Shown in pieces: positions 25,096 through 34,279 of a DNA stretch of 64,000 nt. The DNA is taken from the NCBI GenBank assembly GCA_002706685.1, contig PALV01000010.1, forward strand, positions 124,001-188,000, read 5' to 3'. Position numbers and translations under genes: made by a program. Position 1 is the stretch's first letter, and each line of letters begins with the position of its first letter. The notes beneath the pieces were generated by a model. That model was given only the letters and a program-made list of their open reading frames with translations, was not told the DNA's origin and did not search any database. Source of the stretch: Gammaproteobacteria bacterium. GTDB taxonomy: Bacteria; Pseudomonadota; Gammaproteobacteria; Pseudomonadales; Pseudohongiellaceae.

Positions 25096-26412
25096 GTGAA
25101 CGTGGAAAAGCAGACTACTGATAACGATTTTCAGATTGACACCAGCATGGATACGCCACGGCGTATTGGCTTACTGATATTCTTTTTGGTGTTCGGAGTA
25201 TTTGGCCTGTGGGCTGCCTTTGCACCACTGGACGGCGCCGCCCATGCTACCGGTCATGTAACGGTGCGCTCCAACAAGCAGCTGGTGCAACATCTTGAAG
25301 GCGGCATCGTCGCAGACATTCTGGCGCGCAACGGTGATGTTGTCGAGGCCGGTGAACCCCTGCTGGTTCTGGATGACACACAATCCCGTGCACAGCTGCA
25401 GATTGCCAACTCCCAGTATGTGGCCCTCAAGGCACTTGAGGCTCGTCTGATCGCTGAGCGCGACGAGCTTGATGCCATTCAGTTCCCCGCAGAACTCTCA
25501 TCTCTAGATGCCAATGCACAAGCAGAGATGTTGTCCCAGACCCAGATTTTTCGGACGCGTAAAGCCTCTCTGGAAGGAAGCATTGAGGTTCTGGAGCAAC
25601 GTATTGAGCAATTGCAGTCGCAATTGCGTGGACTGCGCGCTTTGCAGGAAAGCAAGCAGGACCTGGCTGATTCTTTCGATGAAGAACTGAACGATGTACG
25701 TGCTCTGCTTGAAGAAGGTTTTGCCGACAAGAACCGCCTTCGCGAACTGGAACGCAACGCAGCGCAACTGCGCGGAGAGGCTGCCGAGCTGACGGCAAAT
25801 ATTTCGTCAGCAGAAATTCAGATAGGTGAGACACGCCTGGAAATCCTGCAGCAACGTCGTCAATTCCAGAATGAAGTAGCCAATCAGCTGGCGGAGACCC
25901 AGACGAATCTGAAAGACGTCACCGAACGCATCGGAGCATTGCGCGATGTCGTTAACCGTACCGTTATAAAGGCGCCTGTAACCGGGATCGTCAATGGCCT
26001 GCAGGTTCATACTATTGGTGGGGTCATCCCACCGCGTACCGAAATTGCTGATATTGTTCCGCAGTCCGATGAGCTGATTGTTGAGGCACAGGTCTCACCG
26101 ATTGACATTGATCGTGTCGACATAGGCCAGGAAGCTACCATTCGATTCTCCAGCTTCAGCAGTTCGGTACCCAATATTTTTGGCCGGGTGATCCATATTT
26201 CTGCTGACAGCTTTACTGACCAGCGCACTGGGATGACGTATTACACTGCTCGTATCGAAGTCACACCAGAAGGCTTGCAAGACCTGGGCGACCTGACGCT
26301 AATTCCCGGCATGCCTGCCGAAGTGTTTATTGCCACCGGCTCCAGAACCTTCCTGCAGTATCTGACCAAACCCATCACCAATGCGCTGGCGCGCAGCTTC
26401 ATAGAAGATTGA
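25096..26412 (+). CDS. HlyD-family membrane fusion protein of type I secretion
   Basis: This 438-aa periplasmic adaptor links the ABC transporter to the outer-membrane channel. One TM helix lies near residues 23-43 (IGLLIFFLVFGVFGLWAAF) after a short cytosolic N-terminus. A split biotinyl-lipoyl-like domain (HVTVRSNKQLVQHLEGGIV, and later VIKAPVTGIVNGLQ) flanks a long coiled coil (about 95-285). The start is GTG 25096, with a second GTG two codons on. The gene begins about 118 bases after the ABC gene and ends 7 bases before the TolC gene. Confidence 0.92.
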   Translation: MNVEKQTTDNDFQIDTSMDTPRRIGLLIFFLVFGVFGLWAAFAPLDGAAHATGHVTVRSNKQLVQHLEGGIVADILARNGDVVEAGEPLLVLDDTQSRAQLQIANSQYVALKALEARLIAERDELDAIQFPAELSSLDANAQAEMLSQTQIFRTRKASLEGSIEVLEQRIEQLQSQLRGLRALQESKQDLADSFDEELNDVRALLEEGFADKNRLRELERNAAQLRGEAAELTANISSAEIQIGETRLEILQQRRQFQNEVANQLAETQTNLKDVTERIGALRDVVNRTVIKAPVTGIVNGLQVHTIGGVIPPRTEIADIVPQSDELIVEAQVSPIDIDRVDIGQEATIRFSSFSSSVPNIFGRVIHISADSFTDQRTGMTYYTARIEVTPEGLQDLGDLTLIPGMPAEVFIATGSRTFLQYLTKPITNALARSFIED

Positions 26413-26419
26413 TTGGCTT

Positions 26420-27850
26420 ATGAGCAGCAACGACCAGATGTCTGAATTCCAGTGCACTCCTCGACGCTCGAGCCCACTCTTGGTGCATGCCATCTGTGGG
26501 GTTATGGCTCTGGCAGGCTCGATGGGCACGCTGGCCCAGAGTGATGATAACCAGCAGGAGACCGAGGAGCTGGCATCGCTGATGCAGCGCCATGACGGCG
26601 TAGGGCGAACCCTGGAAGATTTTTTTGTTGCATCAATGGAGTTCAGCCCGCGCCTGGAAATTGCTGAAGAGCAGATGAACATAGGCACGGCGCGTCGCGA
26701 AGCGGCCAATGGTCAGCTGTTCCCGCAGGTATCGGCCTCTGCCAGCATTTCAGACAACCGTCAGGAGCGCACCGGCGGCGCTCCCGTTGACTACAGAGGC
26801 GAGCGCTATGCCGTTCAGCTTCGCCAGGTACTGTTTGACTGGCGGGTCTTTGCACGACGCGGGCAGGCCTATGCGGTAGAAAACCAGTACGAAGCTCTAT
26901 ACTACGCAGAGCTGGCGGCACATCTGTCTGATGTGGCAGAAAGATATTTTGATGTGCTGCAGGCCCAGGACGCACTGGAGTCCAGCAGGGCCGAGCTGGA
27001 AGCGGTCAATAACCAGCTGGCACAGATTGAACGCATGCATGACCTGCAGATGGTGCAGGTTACCGATCTTTATCAGGCACAGGCACAGGCCTCAGCGGTA
27101 GCTGCCGAGCAGGTGTATTTGAGCAGCGAACTGGAGCTGGCAAAAGAAGCTCTGCGCTCTGCAACTGGGCTGGCTGTAGGTGAGCTTTATACGCTGCAGG
27201 ACAGCACCGAATTGCCGCAGATTGACGGTAGTCTGGAAGAGTGGGTCAGCCGCGCGCGCGCCAACAGCCACCAGATTCAGGCTCGCCAGTACGCCGTAGA
27301 GGCGGCTGATGAGCGCGTTTCAGAGCGACGTGGCAACTACATGCCACAGGTAAGTCTGGTCCTGCAACAGCAGCGTTCAGACCTGGGCTTTGATAACACG
27401 CCAATGGCTCGCACGGACACCGGCTATGTTGGTCTGGATGTGTCTATCCCGCTGTTCGCAGGCGGCAGCAATCGCGCAGCGGTCCGCGAAGCGATAAGCC
27501 AGCAGAATATCGCACGAAACGAGCTTCGCCAGATGCATCTGGATGTCAGTGAGCAGACTCGTTTTGCATTCCTGCGGCTGCAGGCGGCAGAGCGCCAGAT
27601 TCGCGCAGCAGAGGCATTGCTGGAATCCCGCGAACTGTCGGCACGTGCACGGCGCAGAGGTTTTGAACTTGGCACCGTAACAACGGTGGATGTGCTTGAA
27701 TCCGTCCGCGATCAGTTTGTTGCGGAGCGCGATCTCCAGCAGATTCGTTATGATTACATCCGCCTCTTATTGAACCTGCAGCGTGACGCCGGCACACTGA
27801 GCCCGGATGACCTTATTGATATCAGTTCACGCCTGCAACCAGGCGAATAG
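26420..27850 (+). CDS. TolC-family outer membrane channel of type I secretion
   Basis: This 476-aa outer-membrane efflux protein provides the trans-periplasmic tunnel. A signal sequence (about 17-40, HAICGVMALAGSMGTLAQ) is followed by two repeated halves of helical and barrel segments: VQLRQVLFDWRVFARRGQAYA in the first and GLDVSIPLFAGGSNRAAVREA in the second, both typical of the family. The late GTVTTVDVLESVRDQF motif is also standard. It starts 7 bases after the HlyD gene in the same operon. A dedicated TolC indicates that the exporter is self-contained. Confidence 0.92.
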   Translation: MSSNDQMSEFQCTPRRSSPLLVHAICGVMALAGSMGTLAQSDDNQQETEELASLMQRHDGVGRTLEDFFVASMEFSPRLEIAEEQMNIGTARREAANGQLFPQVSASASISDNRQERTGGAPVDYRGERYAVQLRQVLFDWRVFARRGQAYAVENQYEALYYAELAAHLSDVAERYFDVLQAQDALESSRAELEAVNNQLAQIERMHDLQMVQVTDLYQAQAQASAVAAEQVYLSSELELAKEALRSATGLAVGELYTLQDSTELPQIDGSLEEWVSRARANSHQIQARQYAVEAADERVSERRGNYMPQVSLVLQQQRSDLGFDNTPMARTDTGYVGLDVSIPLFAGGSNRAAVREAISQQNIARNELRQMHLDVSEQTRFAFLRLQAAERQIRAAEALLESRELSARARRRGFELGTVTTVDVLESVRDQFVAERDLQQIRYDYIRLLLNLQRDAGTLSPDDLIDISSRLQPGE

Positions 27851-27871
27851 CAGTTTCTCCCGACACAATAA

Positions 27872-29347
27872 TCACTCCACCAGCAGGTTGATTGGCTGCT
27901 GGTGGAAGTAAAGTTCATTCGGGTTGCTGTCGACGCCGTAACCAATCAGGAAGTCGATGTCGATGCTGTTGACTCCAATATCTCTCGCCACAAACTGCTT
28001 GAGAATGTCGATGGTTTCCACAGCCTGCAGTGTCCTGCGTTCAAAGACTGGCACCAGTTCCAGGTCTGGTCGATATCCAACAAAATCACCGTTCGGATGT
28101 TTGACCAGAATCTCACCCTCAGGTGTGATACCTGCCACCACCACAAATCCGGGCTGGCCCCGGTGGTTCGGGTCCACTGTAATCTCACCTTTAACGTCGA
28201 AACGCTCCGTTGAGCTGACTCTGTTGATATACGTCTGCCCATTGTTGCGCGTGACACCGCCGCGAAACAAAGCGTTAACCTGCCCTCCCTGAAAACTCTG
28301 CCTGCCTTTCAGGGTAAGCATGGACGGGCTTTCATAGGTGACCGACATGCGGTAATTGCCGGTATTGGTTTCACCACAGGGCGGGCGCGTATTATTACTG
28401 TAGGTGTTGACCAGGATTGCGTACTCGCCGGCCGGCAGATTGGCAGTGACACGCGGTCGACAGTTACCTGCGCTGTTCTCATCTATTTCCAGCACATCCA
28501 GCTTCATGTCGGCAAGCAGCAAGACACTGTCCAGTCCGCCGCTGGTAATAGTGTCAAGTGTCACCCTCATTGGCTGATCGACCTGCAATGTGTAAACGTC
28601 GACATAACTGTCGTCGGATCCACCCTGTTGCAGATCCTGTATCAGGCAGTCACCCGCATTGAGATCTCCGTAGACCCAGCCGAATGTTACCGGGCGGTTT
28701 TCGCAGTTGCTGATGCCACTGTAAAGAACATTGACTCCCTCAATGTCATCCTGTTGCAAGGTAAAGGTATTGCCGATTGAGGGATTCATGATGGCCGTGG
28801 CGGTATTCTCGTGCGCCAGCCCCATCACGTGACCCAGCTCATGCAGTGCCACACGTCGAAAGTCAACGACTCGGTCAACGCGTTGATTGCCATCATAGGT
28901 GTCAAATGGCACATTCGAGTTAAACACAATATCAGCTTCGACGAGATCAGCTGAACCCAGCGTATTGAACTCGGTAAAGAACACCGTCACAGCTATTGTC
29001 TGACTATTAAACTGGCGACCACAAATGGTACTGCCAAACGCAGCTCCATTTCTGAAGTCAGGTGGCTGCCCGGACCCAGTCTGCCCCACGCACGGATCCA
29101 GAAAGTCAGGAACAATATTGAAGGTAAAGGCAGTCTGATTGGTCCACGATTCAGCTGCCTCCCGATAAGCCTGTGCCCACGGCACGCCGCTGGCAGACAC
29201 GCCCGGGATACCGGTATAGATTGTCGTCCTGGCGCCAGGCCATTTATTCCCCAGAGGATCAAACTCATAGGCGGTGGCAGACATGATCAGCAGTCCGCTG
29301 GCAGACAGTAGCACCAGGGCCGCCAGCGCTTGTTGTATCTTGCGCAT
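27872..29347 (-). CDS. Secreted matrixin-type zinc metalloprotease
   Basis: This 491-aa exported protein has a signal peptide (about 1-26). A metzincin catalytic domain (about 28-210) carries HELGHVMGLAH, with zinc ligands His169, His173 and His179 and catalytic Glu170, followed by the Met-turn AIMNPS. A pre-peptidase-like beta domain follows (about 225-335, SYVDVYTLQVDQPMRVTLDT, then LPAGEYAILVNTYS). The last 150 residues are of unknown type, predicted soluble. The gene starts on the last base of the upstream gene's stop (TGATG), so translation is coupled. It lies convergent with and next to the S-layer exporter, so surface-protein processing is possible but unproven. Export could be by the type II system at 38.2-48.1 kb. 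Confidence 0.85.
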   Translation of the reverse strand: MRKIQQALAALVLLSASGLLIMSATAYEFDPLGNKWPGARTTIYTGIPGVSASGVPWAQAYREAAESWTNQTAFTFNIVPDFLDPCVGQTGSGQPPDFRNGAAFGSTICGRQFNSQTIAVTVFFTEFNTLGSADLVEADIVFNSNVPFDTYDGNQRVDRVVDFRRVALHELGHVMGLAHENTATAIMNPSIGNTFTLQQDDIEGVNVLYSGISNCENRPVTFGWVYGDLNAGDCLIQDLQQGGSDDSYVDVYTLQVDQPMRVTLDTITSGGLDSVLLLADMKLDVLEIDENSAGNCRPRVTANLPAGEYAILVNTYSNNTRPPCGETNTGNYRMSVTYESPSMLTLKGRQSFQGGQVNALFRGGVTRNNGQTYINRVSSTERFDVKGEITVDPNHRGQPGFVVVAGITPEGEILVKHPNGDFVGYRPDLELVPVFERRTLQAVETIDILKQFVARDIGVNSIDIDFLIGYGVDSNPNELYFHQQPINLLVE

Positions 29348-29976
29348 CAGGGAGTTCCTCCGCTGCTGTCTCTGGCAATATCACGAATGCGTGCCTTGAA
29401 CGCCCCTGGTGTCATGGGCAGCGCATTGCCGTTCAGACCCTGCACCTGCACACCTCGAGCAGTTCCCTCATGCGGAAGAATGATAAGAGGGGACTGATTG
29501 CCTGCCTCCAAAGCGGTGACAGACTGCCCATCTGCCGTTGTGACCTGCGCCGCCGAGCTTTCGCCCTTGATCAGATAGTGCCCCTGTGTCCAGCCAACCA
29601 GCGGATGAACCTGTGAGTCATCCAGGGAGTGAACAAAATAGATACCAGTTTCACCCACCTCGGGAACCTGCATTTCTGAAACAGTCATTTGCAGGTTGCC
29701 AACACGGCCGCCCAGGAAGCTCAGTTCAATGGCATCACTGGTATAGCTGCCCTTGATGACTTCATCAACGCGGAACTGAACGTAGGTACTGATGCTGCGT
29801 GGGCCTGTCTGACGGGATTCCACCGCAAGAACCTCTCCCTGGAAGATCAGCGCTGCGGTGTCGACGACCTGTTCAAAGCGCATCTGTTCAATCGTTGTTG
29901 CTGTGCTGAGTGTTGAGAGTAACAGCAGGCCTAACGATAACAGGAGTTGACGCAGGCGGATTGTGAGTAGTGACAC
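29347..29976 (-). CDS. Secreted protein of unknown function coupled to the protease
   Basis: This 209-aa protein has a clear signal peptide (about 8-26, LRQLLLSLGLLLLSTLSTA). The mature part is beta-rich (ALIFQGEVLAVESRQ, STYVQFRVDEVIKG, IELSFLGGRVGNLQMTVSEMQVPEVGETGIYFVH) and I cannot place it in a named family. Its stop shares a base with the protease start, so the two are made together. Plausible roles are protease inhibitor, chaperone or pro-domain partner, suggested by coupling alone. Confidence 0.65.
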   Translation of the reverse strand: MSLLTIRLRQLLLSLGLLLLSTLSTATTIEQMRFEQVVDTAALIFQGEVLAVESRQTGPRSISTYVQFRVDEVIKGSYTSDAIELSFLGGRVGNLQMTVSEMQVPEVGETGIYFVHSLDDSQVHPLVGWTQGHYLIKGESSAAQVTTADGQSVTALEAGNQSPLIILPHEGTARGVQVQGLNGNALPMTPGAFKARIRDIARDSSGGTP

Positions 29977-30011
29977 GTTAAATTACCTCCTGCAGGGGAA
30001 AGTCTTGCGTG

Positions 30012-30887
30012 CTAGGCCATTGCGGCAATGACATCGCCCAGTTCATGCCGCCAGTGTCTGGGCGCCACGTCCAGGACAGCCAGCGTCTGTGACTTGTCGA
30101 GCACACTGTATGGTGGGCGTTTGGCTGGCGTTGGGTAGTCGCTTGCCGGAATCGCCGCTATGGGTATTGCTTTGTCCAACAGGCCTGCCTTGACTGCCTC
30201 GTCCTGAATCGCAACAGCGAAATCGTACCAGCTCGCAACACCGGCGTCGCTCCAGTGCAGGGTGCCGACTGGCCGTATCTGTAGCGCTGATTCGATGCAG
30301 CGCGCCAGGCCCCAGGTCGAGGACGGCGTGCCAATCTGGTCTGTTACTACTTTAAGAACGTCTCGCTCGGCCATTAATTTCAACATGGTCTTGAGAAAAT
30401 TCCGGCCGAACTGCGAATAAACCCACGAAGTTCTCAGAACCAGGCTGTGCTTTGGCGCCAGGTATCGAACATGAAGCTCTCCTTCGAGCTTGGTGCGCCC
30501 ATAGATACTCAAGGGGTCCGTCTGATCGTCTGGTGTGTAGGGGCGGTGATTGCGCCCGCTGAACACAAAGTCAGTCGATATCTGCAGCAGCCAGGTATCA
30601 TTCTCGGCTGCCCATCGTGCCAGGTTTTTGGGACCGGTTGCATTAGCGGCACGCGCGACCAGGTCATCTGTCTCTGCAGCATCGACCGCCGTATAGGCTG
30701 CCGCGTTGATGATGGCGTCTGGCTCGATGTCCGTCAGATGCTTGCGCAAGGCGGTTTCATCACTGATATCCAGCTCCGCATGTGTTATCGGAATGATCTG
30801 ATAACGTTCGGCCGACAGGTACTGCTGCAGGGTCTGCCCCAGCTGGCCGCCGGCGCCAGTTAAAGCGACTTTAAGTGGCTGGCTCAT
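30012..30887 (-). CDS. rfbD: dTDP-4-dehydrorhamnose reductase
   Basis: RmlD carries out the last step of dTDP-L-rhamnose synthesis, an NAD(P)H-dependent reduction. The 291-aa protein has the Rossmann motif TGAGGQLGQ near the N-terminus, AINAAAYTAVDAAE, the STDFVFSG strand and the catalytic YGRTKLEGE. The start overlaps the rfbC stop by one base (TGATG). It is the last gene of an rmlA-rmlC-rmlD series on the minus strand. Confidence 0.95.
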   Translation of the reverse strand: MSQPLKVALTGAGGQLGQTLQQYLSAERYQIIPITHAELDISDETALRKHLTDIEPDAIINAAAYTAVDAAETDDLVARAANATGPKNLARWAAENDTWLLQISTDFVFSGRNHRPYTPDDQTDPLSIYGRTKLEGELHVRYLAPKHSLVLRTSWVYSQFGRNFLKTMLKLMAERDVLKVVTDQIGTPSSTWGLARCIESALQIRPVGTLHWSDAGVASWYDFAVAIQDEAVKAGLLDKAIPIAAIPASDYPTPAKRPPYSVLDKSQTLAVLDVAPRHWRHELGDVIAAMA

Positions 30888-31450
30888 CAGGAACCCTGCT
30901 TTTGATATTTGGGAGCATCGGTAAAGCTCAGCGCCTTGCTGTCCTTGCCCGACAGTACCGGTTCACCCGCGCCAGCCACCAACGGCCATTTTATTCCCAG
31001 TGCCGGGTCGTTCCACATCAGACTGAACTCATCTTCAGGAGCATAATAATCGGTACACTTGTACACCATTTCGGCACTGTCGCTGATCACATAGAACCCA
31101 TGTGCAAAACCAGGCGGCACCCAAAGCTGGTGTTTGTTGTCTGCGGACAGAACACAACCCACGCTTTGCCCAAAGGTCGGAGAGCCCTCGCGCATATCCA
31201 CAGCCACGTCATAGATTTCACCCGACACCACGCGCACCAGTTTGCCCTGGGGCTGGCGGAGCTGATAGTGCAGACCGCGCAGAATGCCCTGCGCTGACTT
31301 GCTGTGGTTGTCCTGTACAAATCTCAGCCCAGGCAGCAGTTCATCGAAGATAGACTGGCGAAACGTTTCCATAAAAAAGCCGCGGTGATCACCAAAAACA
31401 GCCGGTTCCAGCAGCAGGACATCAGGAATATGTGTAGGGGTTACTTTCAT
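30887..31450 (-). CDS. rfbC: dTDP-4-dehydrorhamnose 3,5-epimerase
   Basis: RmlC epimerises dTDP-4-keto-6-deoxyglucose at C3 and C5. The 187-aa cupin protein has FGDHRGFFMETFR at the start, FVQDNHSKSAQGILRGLHYQ with the conserved substrate-binding residues, and VPPGFAHGFYVISD. It lies 59 bases after rfbA and directly before rfbD. Confidence 0.95.
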   Translation of the reverse strand: MKVTPTHIPDVLLLEPAVFGDHRGFFMETFRQSIFDELLPGLRFVQDNHSKSAQGILRGLHYQLRQPQGKLVRVVSGEIYDVAVDMREGSPTFGQSVGCVLSADNKHQLWVPPGFAHGFYVISDSAEMVYKCTDYYAPEDEFSLMWNDPALGIKWPLVAGAGEPVLSGKDSKALSFTDAPKYQKQGS

Positions 31451-31509
31451 TGCGTTGCCTTGTTGATGCAGTTTGGCTGACGATATTTTTTGGCGCTGTT
31501 CTGGGACAA

Positions 31510-32409
31510 TCAGTCGCGAATCAGATTCAACAGGTACTGTCCATAGCCGCTCTTGGCCAGCGGCGCTGCCAGCGCACGCAGCTGTGTAGCGTCAATGTAT
31601 CCGTTGCTGTACGCGATCTCTTCCGGACAGGCAATTTTTAATCCCTGCCGCTCTTCCAGTACCCGAATAAAGTTTGCCGCATCGAGCAGGGACTGGACTG
31701 TGCCGGTATCAAGCCATGCCGTACCACGATTAAAAAGCTCTACCTGGAGCTGACCGCGGGAAAGATAGGTTTTGTTGACGTCCGTAATCTCCAGCTCGCC
31801 ACGGGCGGAGGGCTTGATTGTCTTGGCGATCTCCACGACTTCGTTATCGTACAGATACAGGCCTGTAACTGCGTAGTTGGACTTGGGTTTTGCCGGCTTT
31901 TCTTCCAGATCGATTGCGGTATTGTTTTCATCCAGAGCGACAACACCATAGCGCTCCGGGTCGTTTACATAGTAAGCAAACACAGTGGCACCCGATTTCT
32001 GCTGCACCGCACGCTGCAGTTTTTCTTCAAGTGAATTGCCGTAGAAAATATTGTCGCCAAGTATCAGGCACACACTGTCATTGCCAATAAATTCTTCACC
32101 GATCAAAAAAGCCTGGGCCAGTCCATCTGGACTGGGCTGCACCGCATACTGCAGATTGATCCCCCAGCGGCTGCCGTCACCCAGCAGATGCTCGTATAGA
32201 TGCAGGTCAGCCGGCGTGGTAATGATCAGGATGTCGCGGATACCAGCCTGCATCAGTGTGCAGAGCGGGTAATAGATCATCGGTTTGTCATAAACAGGCA
32301 TCAGCTGCTTGCTGACCGAAATGGTCATTGGGTGCAGACGGGTACCCGTGCCGCCAGCCAGAATTATTCCCTTGGTTGTATGTGTCGATGTCGGCACAGA
32401 CTGAGTCAT
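31510..32409 (-). CDS. rfbA: Glucose-1-phosphate thymidylyltransferase
   Basis: RmlA activates glucose-1-phosphate with dTTP, the first step towards dTDP-rhamnose. The signature [16 protein letters not shown] is present near residue 15, followed by [16 protein letters not shown] and the GDNIFYG segment. I use ATG 32409 (299 aa), which has AGGA about 8 bases upstream; an in-frame start at 32433 would add 8 residues and overlap the epimerase gene. Four bases separate it from that gene. Confidence 0.95.
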   Translation of the reverse strand: MTQSVPTSTHTTKGIILAGGTGTRLHPMTISVSKQLMPVYDKPMIYYPLCTLMQAGIRDILIITTPADLHLYEHLLGDGSRWGINLQYAVQPSPDGLAQAFLIGEEFIGNDSVCLILGDNIFYGNSLEEKLQRAVQQKSGATVFAYYVNDPERYGVVALDENNTAIDLEEKPAKPKSNYAVTGLYLYDNEVVEIAKTIKPSARGELEITDVNKTYLSRGQLQVELFNRGTAWLDTGTVQSLLDAANFIRVLEERQGLKIACPEEIAYSNGYIDATQLRALAAPLAKSGYGQYLLNLIRD

Positions 32410-32413
32410 GGTT

Positions 32414-33337
32414 CTATCCTTGTGACGTTGCACTGTCAGCGATGATGGACGGCAGTAACTGGTAGAAAGTCAAACGCGGATTATAGCCCAGTTCTTGACG
32501 ACTTGCTGAGCCGTCAACGTGATTCGGGCGTGATAGCGCACGCCAGGTGCGAAGCCCGGGAGCATTGCGCAGTGGCAGCAGCCTACCCGCCACTTCCAGC
32601 AGCAGTGCGCCAGCGAAAAACAGCCACCTGGGCGTGGCAAACGTCGCGGGCGGCTTGCCAAGCGCGTCTCGCATGGCCTGCTCAATACCCTTGATCGTGT
32701 AATGCTGATCGTCAGAAACCGCATATACTGGCGCGCGGGAGGGAACCGAACGCTCAAGCGCAGCGGCTGCCAGCACCAGCACCTGACACAGATCCTGAAC
32801 GCCGATCAACGAAATTGCCTGCTGAAAGTCCGGCAGAGGAGGCATCACACCCTTCTGGATCAGCCTGAGCAGGCTCATCAGATTGCCTTTCATGCCAACC
32901 CCATACACGCTGGCTGGTCTGATGATGGTCACAGCAATCCTGCCCTGCTCATGGGCAGCCATCAGCTGCTGTTCGGCCTGAAATTTGGCATCTCCGTATG
33001 CAGTGCGCGGCTGGTCATGGGCGGGATCAGCCAGAATGCTGCTGACATACACGAATCGTGAAACACCAGCCTCGATGGCGGCCTCCAGCAGATTGACCGT
33101 CCCTTCGACGTTGGTCTGATAGATCAGTTGCGTCCGCGCATGATTCACGTGCGCATAGGCGGCAAGGTGGTAGATGCAATCAACCCCCTTCACCACGGTG
33201 ACCAGTGATTCGGGACGGGTCAGGTCCTGAGTCGGACGCTGCAGTACACTGACAGCATCACCCTGAGACTGCAGCATGGGCACCAGGTGTCGCCCCACAA
33301 ATCCGCTACCGCCTGTCACCAGCACGCGAGAGCTCAT
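32414..33337 (-). CDS. NAD-dependent sugar epimerase/dehydratase
   Basis: This 307-aa extended short-chain dehydrogenase has the cofactor loop [11 protein letters not shown] at residues 8-18, [28 protein letters not shown] and the catalytic YGDAK. It resembles the UDP-glucose/GlcNAc 4-epimerase group used in O-antigen clusters, but the substrate cannot be read from sequence. It overlaps the glycosyltransferase gene by four bases (ATGA) and precedes rfbA by four, so all are one operon. Confidence 0.85.
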   Translation of the reverse strand: MSSRVLVTGGSGFVGRHLVPMLQSQGDAVSVLQRPTQDLTRPESLVTVVKGVDCIYHLAAYAHVNHARTQLIYQTNVEGTVNLLEAAIEAGVSRFVYVSSILADPAHDQPRTAYGDAKFQAEQQLMAAHEQGRIAVTIIRPASVYGVGMKGNLMSLLRLIQKGVMPPLPDFQQAISLIGVQDLCQVLVLAAAALERSVPSRAPVYAVSDDQHYTIKGIEQAMRDALGKPPATFATPRWLFFAGALLLEVAGRLLPLRNAPGLRTWRALSRPNHVDGSASRQELGYNPRLTFYQLLPSIIADSATSQG

Positions 33338-34191
33338 GTCCAGCGCCAGCCGTGCGTGTTAAAAAATCGCAGCGCTGAGCGCCCGAACATGCCGATGTGT
33401 CGCAGGCCTTTTTTGGCACTGTTGCCACCCAGGTGCGTGATTCGCATTCCCGGCAGATAGGTCAGGGTGCCCAGGCGATGCGCTCGAAGCGCCAGATCGA
33501 AGTCTTCGAAGTACAGGAAATAGCGCGGATCAAAACCATTCAGTGATTTGAGCGTTGTCAGCCTGAACAGCATGAAACAGCCACTGATAACGGGAATGTC
33601 CTCGCTGGGCCGGTCGTCGGGGAGGTCCTGCATGTCGTAGTGCGCCAGTCGCTCGTGGAAGCGCTGCTTGACTGCCTCCGGCGCAAAGCCGCGCAGCAGA
33701 AAGTCGAGCACGCTGGGGTAGCGTTTGCAGGCAGAGGCTGAGCCTCCATGACCGTCACTGATTGATGGCGCCACTGCGACTGTGCGCTGATGCGACTGCA
33801 GCCAGGCGACACCGACACAGAGCGCGTCCGGCTGCACAATCACGTCCGGATTCAGAATCAGGTACAGGTCGTTTCCGGCGTCAGCCAGTTGCTGTGCATG
33901 CGACAGCCCAAGATTGTGACCGCGACCGTAACCCAGATTGCCATGACCGGTGATCAGCTCCCCCTCCAGCCCAGTCTCACTCCACCCATCCAGCACATCA
34001 CGCAAGGGCATGACATTACTGTCGGAATCTCCGTTATCGATCAGATACAGCTGACAGTCTGAGAGGTGCTGCTGACGCAATGCCTGCTGGGCGGCTATTG
34101 CCAGTGACTGCAGCGTCTGCCGCAATACCTGCGTATCCAGGGTATGAACAACAATCGACACACAGAGTCTGGGAGGGCGGCTCTGGCTCAC
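33334..34191 (-). CDS. Family 2 glycosyltransferase (rhamnosyltransferase-like)
   Basis: This 285-aa GT-A fold enzyme, probably on the inner face of the cytoplasmic membrane, begins with the nucleotide-binding strand VSIVVHTLDTQVLRQTLQSL. It has GNLGYGRGHNLGL, the metal-binding LNPDVIV (a DxD-like position), and the acceptor-side DPRYFLYFEDFDLALR. This set is common in rhamnosyltransferases. The adjoining dTDP-rhamnose genes make rhamnose the best donor guess. Confidence 0.82.
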   Translation of the reverse strand: MSQSRPPRLCVSIVVHTLDTQVLRQTLQSLAIAAQQALRQQHLSDCQLYLIDNGDSDSNVMPLRDVLDGWSETGLEGELITGHGNLGYGRGHNLGLSHAQQLADAGNDLYLILNPDVIVQPDALCVGVAWLQSHQRTVAVAPSISDGHGGSASACKRYPSVLDFLLRGFAPEAVKQRFHERLAHYDMQDLPDDRPSEDIPVISGCFMLFRLTTLKSLNGFDPRYFLYFEDFDLALRAHRLGTLTYLPGMRITHLGGNSAKKGLRHIGMFGRSALRFFNTHGWRWT

Positions 34192-34279
34192 GTCGCGCGA
34201 AATCTCAATGGGGACAGGGAATCTGCAGTGAGAACAGGTGCATCAGCCGTCACCAGGCTAGTGTTTACTGGTCGGCGTG

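Noticed and set aside
27877..27905. 9-bp inverted repeat at the 3' end of the protease gene as a terminator
   Set aside because: It lies inside the last codons of the protease and lacks a proper T-run on either strand.
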